64,000 nt of DNA from Rhynchopus euleeides (lineage: Eukaryota; Euglenozoa; Diplonemea; Diplonemida; Diplonemidae). The stretch lies in NCBI GenBank assembly GCA_963210315.1, contig OY723245.1, positions 2,121,910-2,185,909 of the forward strand, read 5' to 3'. Numbering within the stretch: position 1 is the stretch's first letter; each line of letters begins with the position of its first letter. The translations under genes were made by a program, and so were the position numbers. Shown one piece after another: positions 20,565 to 30,500 of this stretch. The notes beneath the pieces are model-generated. The model did no database searches. It saw only the letters and a program-made list of their open reading frames with translations, and was not told the origin of the DNA.

Positions 20565-21720
20565 TCAAAGTGCGGCCATCGCCTGTCGTAGTTGTGTTAC
20601 ACCTTGGGCAAGACAAGCCATCCTGCAGGCCTCATCTTCTTCGTCAGAACTGTCATCCCCCTCCTGCTGTGCGCGTTGGTCAAGCGTGCTCAAAGTCGCC
20701 TCGGATGACACGAATGGTGTGAAAGTCGCCCCCAGCGGGATTGGCATTTTGCACAAGCAGAGCGATAATTTGCGGTGTCCTTCGGGGAACCGGGACAGGA
20801 AGTAGGGCGCGCTGATGGGTTCAACGAAGTCCTGTGTGTTGCAGTGCACAAACCCCTTCTGCAGCTGTGTCAACTGTGTGCAAAGAACATACACAGCCAA
20901 TCTATGAGCGTGTCGGGTGTGCAGACACGGACACAGAATGACTTCTCTATACCCGAGGATCCCGTCCTGCGACAGGTGCGCAACCTTCCAAGGCATGCCC
21001 GATGCGCGCCGCTTCTCTTCTGCCATCGCAAGATCTCTCTCGTAAGTTGCGGAGCTGGCGATTGTAACGGCATCTTTCTTGCGATGTCCGTTCTCTGCTT
21101 CTTCAAATTCGTCGTTGTTCTGCAGAGGCACTGCATCTTCTGGAGCCCACCAATGATGGAGACTGTGTACGTAGGCATTGCGCGTTGATCCCTTTTCGGC
21201 ATGCTCCATCAACCAGTGAAATATATGCCCTGAGATCCGAGCACGCAAGTAGGGAATCCGGGCTGACTCATCCTTGCATCCCCAGAAGTGCCAGGGGATG
21301 TCTGCATACCGGAAATGCATGAGGTCTGCAAGGGAGACAAAGAGGTAGCGGAACAAGCCCTTGTAGGTGTGTCCTGTGACAGGCAAGCACGACCTTCCGG
21401 AACTGAGCACCTGTCCCATTCTGCGACACAGGTGGAAGCGTCCAATGCAACACTCACAGCATAGAGGCCAAGTGTTTCTCGTAGTATTTTGTTGTCTCAT
21501 CCAGTACCCTGATCAGCCGCATGGCGAGCCCCTTGCAGTCATGGAGTGCTGGGGTGACGTAGCGGGCATTGGGAAGCACACCTGCCAAGAGGGAGGGGTA
21601 GCCAGCCTCTTTTATCTCAGAGAGAGTCAGGTGCGGGTATCGATGCACCTGTTGATACCAGCGTTCTTCTGGGATGTCGCACAGTGAGCATCGGTGCCCT
21701 CGCCCCCCGCATCGCCTCAT
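20565..21720 (-). CDS. Element D ORF, 366-372 aa, candidate transposition protein of unknown family
   Basis: Two open frames join across a small intron. Exon 1 runs from ATG 21720 to 21458 (donor CT/GTGAGTGTT). Exon 2 begins at 21420 or 21402 (acceptors GTCGCAG or CTCAG, both in phase) and ends at 20565. Exon 1 has Cys/His residues near its start (RRCGGRGHRCSLCDI) and DCKGLAMRLIRVLDETTKYY. Exon 2 has HTYKGLFRYLFVSLADLMHF, WHFWGCKDESARIPYLRARI, a charged middle, YFLSRFPEGHRKLSLCL, and an acidic DDSSDEEDEA near the C terminus. I cannot match it to a named transposase family. Being the longest gene between good inverted repeats makes a transposase the natural hypothesis; host cargo is the alternative. 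Confidence 0.55.
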
Positions 21721-21985
21721 TGTTGCCCACTGCTGATCTATACTCCCGCTAGCGGGAGTTGGACTCCCCCTAGTTGAGACTCCCGAAAAGGGTTAAACCC
21801 GGTAGTGGTACCCTACCCCCGCTGGAGTCCACCGTGCAAGGCCGGATCAGCCCACGGGTGGGTTTGAGGAAGAAATCTGGGGGGGCAAATTTTGCTGCGA
21901 CTTCCGGTTTCACCCGCCCGAACTCCAGCATCTATCCAGACCCACGGTGCCAAGCCGTTCGCCCGTGTCGCGATCATTCGCGGCT

Positions 21986-22366
21986 TCAGGCTGCCCCCGA
22001 CGACACGTTTGTATCCTGCACCTTGCCATACTTCGCCTCCACCTTGTATATGACGGAGAGCGCCCTCCTTCCGCATCGTTGCGACTTCCCTGACAGCGAA
22101 CTTATCCATGTCAGGGAAGACATGGCGATGATTGCGTTGGCCACCTGGGTGCTGTGCTTGTGGAGCTCCTTGCTCAACACCGTTGCTAGGAGCCTTCTAA
22201 TGGATCCCAGTGTCAGCACACTGCCCCCTTTTTTAACAGGGAAGGCCGTGCAAAAATCATGCACAATGTTCGTCGCCTCCGCAGCCTCGGGACTCTCTGC
22301 GCTCTTCTTCTTCTTAATCGACTTTGCCGCCGGCTTCGCTGCCGGCTTCGTTGTCGTCTTCCCCAT
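21986..22366 (-). CDS. Histone-fold-like basic protein in element D, 126 aa
   Basis: ATG at 22366 opens a protein with a histone-like tail (MGKTTTKPAAKPAAKSIKKK) and then AESPEAAEATNIVHDFCTAF. The next stretch, GGSVLTLGSIRRLLATVLSK then ELHKHSTQVANAIIAM, resembles an H2B-type helix pair. After about residue 85 the similarity fades and an alternative frame (21813-22109) may continue it, so a frameshift or short intron is possible. It is flanked by two copies of the element's right-end sequence. The call is based on composition and a short by-eye alignment only. Confidence 0.42.
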   Translation of the reverse strand: MGKTTTKPAAKPAAKSIKKKKSAESPEAAEATNIVHDFCTAFPVKKGGSVLTLGSIRRLLATVLSKELHKHSTQVANAIIAMSSLTWISSLSGKSQRCGRRALSVIYKVEAKYGKVQDTNVSSGAA

Positions 22367-22617
22367 TTTTGTGAATCAGGTCTGCGAGCTGGGATGGGTG
22401 GAAACGTCCGTTTCGTTTGGTGTGGCTGTACTTCAGTGACGAGTGCCACATTGCATAGGTATCATGGGAAAAATGAGTGAAAATAGGTGAAAAGACTCCC
22501 GCTAGGGGGAGTCAGACTCCCGCTAGCGGGAGTCTATACTCCCGCTAGCGGGAGTTGGACTCCCCCTAGTTGAGACTCCCGAAAAGGGTTACCCTACCCC
22601 CGCTGGAGTCCACCGTG

Positions 22618-24041
22618 TATGTAAATCCCAGGTTTACATATCAACCAAAATCTGAAAAACCGTATACTTTAGTCGTTTACTTGGGCAGCAGCAATTTGTA
22701 CATTTTTTTGACAATTTTGAGTTGTGACCCCACCGTGAATTCCGCGGTATACCTAGCAGTCAATTCCGCCCTGTTTCGAGTTCCGGAAATGCAGTCTGTT
22801 GGGTTCAAATTGGGATGCGGATGCGCATCCCAATTTGACTGGTGAGGTTGGCCGGGAAATTTTTTTTTCAAAAAATCTCGGAAAGCTATGGTAGCAACGG
22901 AATCAAATGCGGCCAGAATCGGGGAAAAAGGTGTAGTGGAAGACAATTTACTCCCAGATGCAGTTCTCACCCCCCTTGGTAGGCTTTTGTACAGTGATTT
23001 TTTTGCTTCTTATTGCCTGCGAATCCACCACCTTCCAGGGCACAGGGTGGGCCGAGCTCGCTCCGCAGGGGAAAAAGTGCAGCCCAACCCCACTCCGATT
23101 TCCCGCAGTATGATGCAAACAGGGCCACAGAACGTTTTCCCCCCAATTCGAAAGGCATCGGATGCTGCCGCCTTAGATCGTCCTGCTGGACCAAAAATCA
23201 GTAGTCAGGGGGTCTTGGGTTGCCATTGAGCACTTGCAAAACTGCAATCCCGAGTAACTTTGCCAGCGCGCCGTGTTCAGGAACGGCAGCAAAGCTAACA
23301 GGCTACATGGGGGGTCTGGGGGGCGGAGCCCCCCAGCCGCCGGAGGCCACGGTAGTGAACATCCTAAAATCCCTCGAAGGCTAATCCCCACACCGGTTGG
23401 TGCTGTTGCACATTCCAGGCGGGGATGATCCTTCGCTTGACCTGATGAGTGCCTGACGGTGCGCTTCGATGAGCACCACCAAGCCCCCAGCACCTGGTAC
23501 ACCTGCTCATGATGGCGTTGGGTTTTCATACGCTGCGCGTGAAAACTCGGCTACAAGGCCGAACCCAAAAGCCCCAAAATCTGACCCATCCGCAAAATTC
23601 GACGGGGAAAATATTGAGGTAGGGCCGAGGTAGGGCCATGCCACCCCTGGCGGCCCACCCTCCCCAAAAATTACAGAAAAAGGGAGGTGGGGCCGCGGCC
23701 CCCCCTGCCAGCCCTGGCACGAGATCACTGCCCCCACCTCTCCCCTGACTTTCTCAATTGCTCCAGGATTTCGGCTATTTTCGGCTATTTTTGTGTACTT
23801 TGGGACCCCGTGTAGGAGGCCTTATACACCGCAAAAGTCACCGATTTTTTTTTCCTGGGAAGGTTCTCACTAAAACTACACAGGAATCACATTTTTGGGC
23901 CGGAAAATTTTTGTTTCCGGCCCGGACGCCTCCCTGAGACGGACCCATTTTTGGGTCGATTTTTGGGGGGATTTTCCTTAGGAAAGTTGGTAATAGTGGT
24001 TGGGCAGCAGTAAATTGGACTCTACTCCACTAAACTCACCG
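22618..24041. other. Left interior of element O, no supported gene
   Basis: AT-rich arm sequence of element O, then a mixed region with short overlapping ORFs. It contains the inverted GC-rich module at 23306-23362 and a segment (about 23560-23760) with GC-rich direct repeats of no recognised type. A short word TTGGGCAGCAG is shared by 22681 and 24001. Confidence 0.4.
23306..23362 (-). repeat. Dispersed 60-bp GC-rich module, copy 4
   Basis: Reverse complement of the module at 881-940, ending GGCCACGGTAGTGAACAT on this strand. Confidence 0.8.
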
Positions 24042-24548
24042 TTTTTTTTTTGCTCGTATCCGTCAGGTGGACCACCGGGTGGGGAGAGATCCGGTGTGAG
24101 GCACTTGGGTCCGTCCAGGTGGGCAGGGGGAACCTGGGGGCGGGGGGCCTCAAAACCCGTCTACCAGTGCCGCTTCTAATCTCGTCGGTCTTGTCCCAAC
24201 CACCACCAGCCAGCCCAGAACGCCCTGACGCTGCGACCTCGTCGATTTTTCCGTTTCGCCCATCCGCCCAACTCCGCCAACCCAACCAGCCCTACCCTTT
24301 CTCCCAGTCAGGGCGGTACTCACACGAGCGGCAAAGCGCTGGGGGAGGGGGGGGGGACATCAATAGGGGAGGGGAGGAAGGGGGGGGGGTTATGTTGTTT
24401 CTAACCCAGACCTGCTGTGCAGAGCCCGGGGGAGGGGGTGGCCAGCCCCTGTCTAACCATTCACAACGGCCACCTGCACACATCTATGAAAGGGGGGGGG
24501 GGAAGGTCCCGGGGGGGGGGGGTGGTGGGGGTGGGGACGCTGCTCCGC

Positions 24549-27500
24549 CTACTCGCCCCGCTCCACCTCCGTCTGCAGCTTGCGCATGTAGACGCGCAGG
24601 CTGACCCCCGGCTCCCTCGTCTGGTTCCCGGGCTCGGCCTGCGCGCCCCCTTGCAGGATGCGCGCCTGCAGCCACTCCGCCGCTACGTCACCTGCCACCC
24701 TGGGCGAGAGGGGGCAAAGGCCATAGCTGGGGTAGAAGCAGTGCCTCCACGCCTCGACGGTGCGGGGGATGGCTCCTCCCATCGAGACGCAGGGGGCCAT
24801 GCCGCGGGCCCGCGCTACCACCCCCTCGGCCCAGACACGGGACGCCGCAAGCTCCTGCAGAGCGGGGATGTTCGCCGCGGGCGTCTCGTCGTCCCCGTAG
24901 GCGTCGATGGCCTGGAGGTCGTCCTCGGGCTCCCACACGTTCGCCGGGTCGTCGTCGAACTCCATGGGGCCCGCCGCGTCACCCTGACGCAGCTCCTCCA
25001 GGCGTCTCGAGGACGCGGCCGTCCGGCTGCGGCGCTGCCCGTCCCGGCGGGCCTGCGCGGCGTTGCGCATCATCGTCGCAGCAACCCCCTGGATCCCGCC
25101 AGCCCCACCGGGGGCTGTTCCGCCAGAGGTGCCAGAGGGGGCTGTGTTGAAAGTGTGGGAGCCTCCGCCCTGGCGGCGCCGCGCGGCCTGAGCGGGGCCA
25201 GACGGCTGGGCGCCTGCCGCCGTGACCGGAGCCGCAGAGGGCACACCAGAGGGGGCTGTGTTTGAGGTTTGGGAGCCTCCGCCCTGGTGGTTCTCTGTGG
25301 CCCCCGACCCCGACGGCGGGCACTCTGCATGTTGGGCCTGCCCCTGCATGGGGGCTGGGGCAGCCCGGGAGGCACTCTCCGCCGGGGGCACGCTGTGGCC
25401 GTGGGTCGCGGAGGGCGCACCAGAGGGGGCTGTGTTTGAGGTTTGGGAGCCTCCGCCCTGGTGCATCTCCACGTCCTGGCCGGGAGCGACCGGCTCCTCC
25501 GCCACTTCCTCCTTCACCCGCGTTGGATGGTGCGCAGCCCCCGACGAGTCGTGCGGGGCACTCGGCTGCCTGGGCCCCATCGGCGTGTCGTGCATGCGGC
25601 TCGGGATGGGCTTCCGCCGGCGGGGGCGCGCCCGGGCGGACTCCAGGACCTCCCGCAGATCCGGGGTGACCGCGGGTTGCTCCGCAGGGTCTGGAGCGTC
25701 GACATCCACCGCCACCCGGTCAATGTAGCCTGGGCACCGCTCACCCCGCACTGCGCATGACGCGCACACTTTGCGCCAGCATCTGCCACACGCGTGATGC
25801 CTCGCGGAGCGGTCGAACGGGCGGCGGCACTTCTCGCACTCCTCCACCTGGCCCGCCGAGCCCCCCTGACGCACCATCTGCATGGGACTATCACCATCGC
25901 ACCCCGTGACATCCGCTGCCATCGGCTTCGGGGGAAGACCCGCCAGGTGCTGACGCATGGGCTCCGGCATAACTAGGGGCACGTAGTGCCCATGTTGCCC
26001 CCCCGTCCTCCGCAGACAGTGGGCGTCCACCACTGCACCCGCACCTACTGGGGACAGAAGCATCGGCTGGTGGTTGTCGATGAGCACGAGGACGACGCAT
26101 CTGGTCACGCGCGCAGCCGCCGCCAGGGCGATGAAGTCCGCCCAGGTGCGCACGTCGTCGCTCCCTGCGCGCATCATCTGCTCGGCCCACTGGTTCGGAC
26201 CCTCCTCCACCCGCATCCGGAGGTCCGGGTCGCGCATCGCCCTGCGGACTGCCTCTTGGCGCAGCCACCCGCTGGATTGCTTCACCGATCGGGCACCCAG
26301 CGTGGCCAACGCATCAAAAGCACAGTCCCCCACCCGGAACGACCACCCGTCCGGCTCGACCAGGCCCAGCCGCGCCTGCTGCTGCAGGGACGACAAGCTC
26401 AGCCTCCCGTCCGTCTGGCCGCGCCACTCCAGCAATTGGGCCAGGGGGTCAGCCGCCACCCCACCCGCCGGCTGCGGGAGGTCCCCCTCCGCGGGGGGAG
26501 GCGGCGGGCGTGGGCGGCGGGGAGGGGCAGGTTCGGGTTCAGGGGTCGGCTCCTCGGGGCCCGCCGCGTCATCCGGGTCACACATGAAATTCTCCGCGTC
26601 CATGTGCCCGTCGAAGTGTGGCGCGGGGGCCAGGTCCGTGTCAGGCGCGAAGAAGTAGTCCGGCTCCACGCCCACCAGCGGATCCGGCAAGACCCGCTCC
26701 CGAGTCTGACCAGAGCGCAGGTCCGTGCACAGCGCCCCCCTGCGGAGCGACGACCGCCCCACCGCCCGCATCAACGGCACCACTATCCGCGCCGCCCAGG
26801 AACGAGTGAGCTCGGCCCTGTCCCCCAGCTTGTGGTCCACCGCGAAGCTGACCAAGTGCCTGAAGAGCCGCACGGCCTCCGGACCCATCCCGCCCGACTG
26901 CTCCAGGGCGAACGCGGAGAAGGCGATCTCAACCTCCTGACACCGCGCCCCGTGCTTGCGATGCTTGGATGCTTCAGCCCGCGACGCGGTGTACCCCCGC
27001 GCTCTCGCCGCACCCTGCCTCGCAGACTCCGCGCACGTCGACCACACGGTCACGTCGATCGCCCGGCCCCGCGACTCACCTATGCCGCACGGGAGGAACA
27101 CGTCAGCCGGCTTGCCCCCGCCCAAGAGGAGGTGGTTGGGCTCCAGCTGGGGGCCGAGTCCCGCGTCCCGCGCCAGCCCCAGCACCCCGAGCTTCACCGC
27201 GTCGTGGCGCTTGATGCGGTCCGCCGATGCCTGGCAGCTGAACACATGGGCGCCCAAGACGTCCATGGCGTCCCCGCACTCGTGGCACCGCGACCCAGGG
27301 GCGAAGACGACGAGGCCCAGGCGCAGGCGAGCCGCCACTTGGTACTCCTCCCTCCCCATCGCAAACTGTTGTTCTGGCGTCACCGTCACCCACGCCCCTG
27401 CGCCTGGGAGGGACGCGGACAACTGACGCCCTTTACTCAGCACGTCAGCCTCCGCCAGTAGGGTCTCGTGCTGCCGGCTGATGATCGCCAGGGATAGGTC

Positions 27501-30500
27501 GCACTGGCGGAGGGGCTCGCCCGGGCGCTTGTGAGGGTCCACCCAGTCCGCCTCCGCCACCAGCTCGTTGTGGGCGGTCGCTGCCACGCGCCACGCATCC
27601 GCATCCCAACGATATCCGCTGTCCAGCTGCACACATAGGGGGAAGAAGGAGCTAGCCGCCGCCAAAGCCGCAGCGGTGATGTGGTCCTCCGACCTCCGAA
27701 TGCCCATACCCCCTAGCCTGACGGGCAGGGCCGCCTGGTCTCGCGCATCGTCAGGGAGGGTCCCGTCCCTGTCCCCGAGCACAGATGCCAGCACCATCCC
27801 GATTTCCTTGTCATACTGGCGAAGGTATTCTCTCCCGGCGTACCCAATTGCGCGCATCTGGAAGACCAGCTTGCAGAAGCCTTCACAGTGTCGCAGGAGG
27901 GTCATGGCCACTTGCGCGTCTTGGAGGTGGTGAAGCTGGCGCAGGTTTGGGATGAACTTCTCTCTCAGTTTTGTATCCATCACCCGCTCGCAGAATTCCG
28001 CATCCCCCACCGGAGCCCCGAGGAACTCGAAGTTGTGGTGGAGGAGGTCCATGCGAGTCGCGCGCTCCTTTTCCGTCGCGGCTACATCAAGGCCCGCTCC
28101 CCGGAGGCCCTCCACCGAGTGCCCATTCAGCGAGATCACTTCGCATTTGCGGCGTGCCACCACCAGGCCCAGCTCCGCGCTCCGCCGCTCGAGGATCGCG
28201 AACGCGTGGCCGACCGCCCCGGGGGAGCCCATCAGCGTGCCATCGTCCAAGTACCACACGCTGCCCTCCACCCCCGGCAGCTTGCCTAGGTCCTCGGTCA
28301 GCTGGCGGATGGCCAGGGAGAACAGGAGCGGCCCGAGGGGGTCCCCCTGCTGTACCCCCCTCTGCGATTCGAGCACTTCGCCACGGTATATCAGGGCTGA
28401 GGGCGACGCGTAGCACCACTCGACCCACGCCGACAGCTCCGGGAGGTCCCGCCTGACAGCATCGATGAACGCCTGCCTGTTAACCATGTTAAAGGCGTTG
28501 TCATAGTCGATCTTCAGCAGGACCTTGTCCGCCCCCCTGTTGCGCGCCGCGAAGTCCTTCACGACCGCCGTGGCCGCCTCCAGTCCGCCGTCCACCGCCA
28601 CTCCTACTTGCCTCCCCTTCAGGAGGAGCTTCCCAGCCTGTTCCCTGACGTCTGCGGTGAGGGTTTTGGCCACCAGGCGGCGGAGGGTCTCCCCAACCGC
28701 GATCGGGCGGATCCCCGCGTCTGGCTTGGGGAGCGCGACCAGAGACGCGCCCGCGATGTGCCGGGCCAGCTGCGGGGGGGCCTCGCCTCTGCGCAGGACA
28801 TTCACCACCGCCGTGAGGGCCGGAAGCACATCCACTCCCTCCACCTGGACGAGCTCCCGGAGGTGGTCCGCCCTCAGGCCTGAGGGGCCGGCGCCCGTGC
28901 CCCTCGGTAACCCCTTCAGCGCTTTAAACACCTCGGCGGGGGTGGCATCCGCGGGCACTACCCGCGTCGCCGCGGAGATGGCTGGGCTGTCCGCTTCCGG
29001 GTGCATTGCTAGGAGCTTCGCTTTCGTGGCAGGGGTGGCAGGCGCCAGGCCGGCGCTCCTGGTGCGCGCCATCGCCGCCGAATACCGCCCTTGTCTCGCC
29101 GCTTGCACCACCGCTTCCTCCGTCTCCTCCCATGTGGGGGCAGCCTCCACCCGTCCCGGGCCCGGGGCTTCCGTCCGGGCCCGGCGCCAGAGCTCCGACG
29201 CGCGTCCTTCCCGCCAGAGGATGATCGCCTCCTCCCGGGCCCGCTTCGCCAGCAGCTGCTTCTTCTTCCCTCCACGGTAGGTGCGGAAGAGGGTTTTGGG
29301 CACCAAGAGGAGGCGGAGCCACGCCGTGGTGCTCGAACTATTCGCTGCGACATCCCACAGGGCCTGGCTATAGGCTACCGCCGCCGGGCGGAGGATCGCC
29401 CCGGGGACCGACAGCGACACCCCCACTCGCTCCGTGTGGATGCTCTCAAGGGGAGGGAGGCGACCCGCATCCGCTGCCTCCGCCGCAGAGGGTGCGCGCC
29501 TGTTCGGCACCACAGGGGTCGCGCCACGTGGGCGGCACTTCACGCAGGAGTCCAAGGAGGTGCTCATTACCTTCGAGCACCACATGCACTTCTTCATGCC
29601 CAGCAGACGAAGCGCGCTCGGCGGGAACTCCTCACCCTGGTCTGCGTGCGCCTGGGCGTGCTTGCGGAGCGTCTCCTTGGACGAATACGGCGTATGCCGG
29701 TGGAGAGCCGAGCCCGCGCAGGCCGTGAGGGGGCAGAACCAGCGGCGACGCACATCCCCCAGGCCCGCCCCTTCTGCCTCCTGGGCACCCTCCCCTAGGG
29801 CCGCCGGGCAGGCGTCTCGACACGTGGCTGGGCTGAGGTGGGCCGGCGCCGCGCTCTCTCGAAGGGCCCTGCGTCGGGCAAGGGGCATGGCCACTCCCTC
29901 GTAGTGGTTGCCAGAGAGAGCCACCACCCTGACATCTGCGGGGGCTGGCCCCTGCTTCTTAGGGCGCCGCGGGTCCACACGGATTGCCTGACCCCTGCCC
30001 TCCTGCACCACCACCACTGACAAGTCCCACGCTCCCGCCGCCAGGTGCAGCGCGAGGTGGTCCCCATGCGCCGCACCAGCCAGGCCCGCCCGATACTCCT
30101 CGACCCGCCTGGCGTCCCCTAACAAGTGAAGCAGTTGAGGTTTCACCGAGGCGTCCCCTGCACGCCGGGACAGCTCGGAGCGCATGCCCACTATGTCGTC
30201 GTGGGAGGGGAGGGCGGCCGTGGGCGTGAGTGCCGCGAAGAGGCAGTCCCCTGTCGCCTGATTCGGCACCCTGGACCCCCCGAACTGCGACAGGACCTCG
30301 TCCACCCCAGTCCAGTCCTCCTCCATCTCCAGGTCCCCACCGCACAGGTCGCGCGGGCCGAGGAAGAGCGGGGGGCGCTCTGACGTTGCGCACAGGAGGC
30401 GGGTCCGTCTCATGGGCTGTACGGAGCGCCACAAGTCCAGGGTCACCGCGTCCCGCATCTCCGACTCCCGCAGCCGCGCTGCCGTCACGGCCACCTCCAC

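Larger units (their letters stand above)
20250..22617. mobile_element. TIR element D (CACGGTGGACTCCAGCGG ends) with two ORFs, TA duplication
   Basis: Ends CACGGTGGACTCCAGCGG and inverse, TA flanks at 20248-20249 and 22618-22619. Terminal inverted repeats are about 158 bp, built from the palindrome GACTCCCGCTAGCGGGAGTC and reaching inward to CACCTATTTTCA. A second, direct copy of the right-hand end lies internally at about 21738-21836, between the two ORFs. The element may therefore be composite or have captured the upstream ORF. It shares the CACGGTGG terminus with elements A, B, C and O. Confidence 0.83.
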
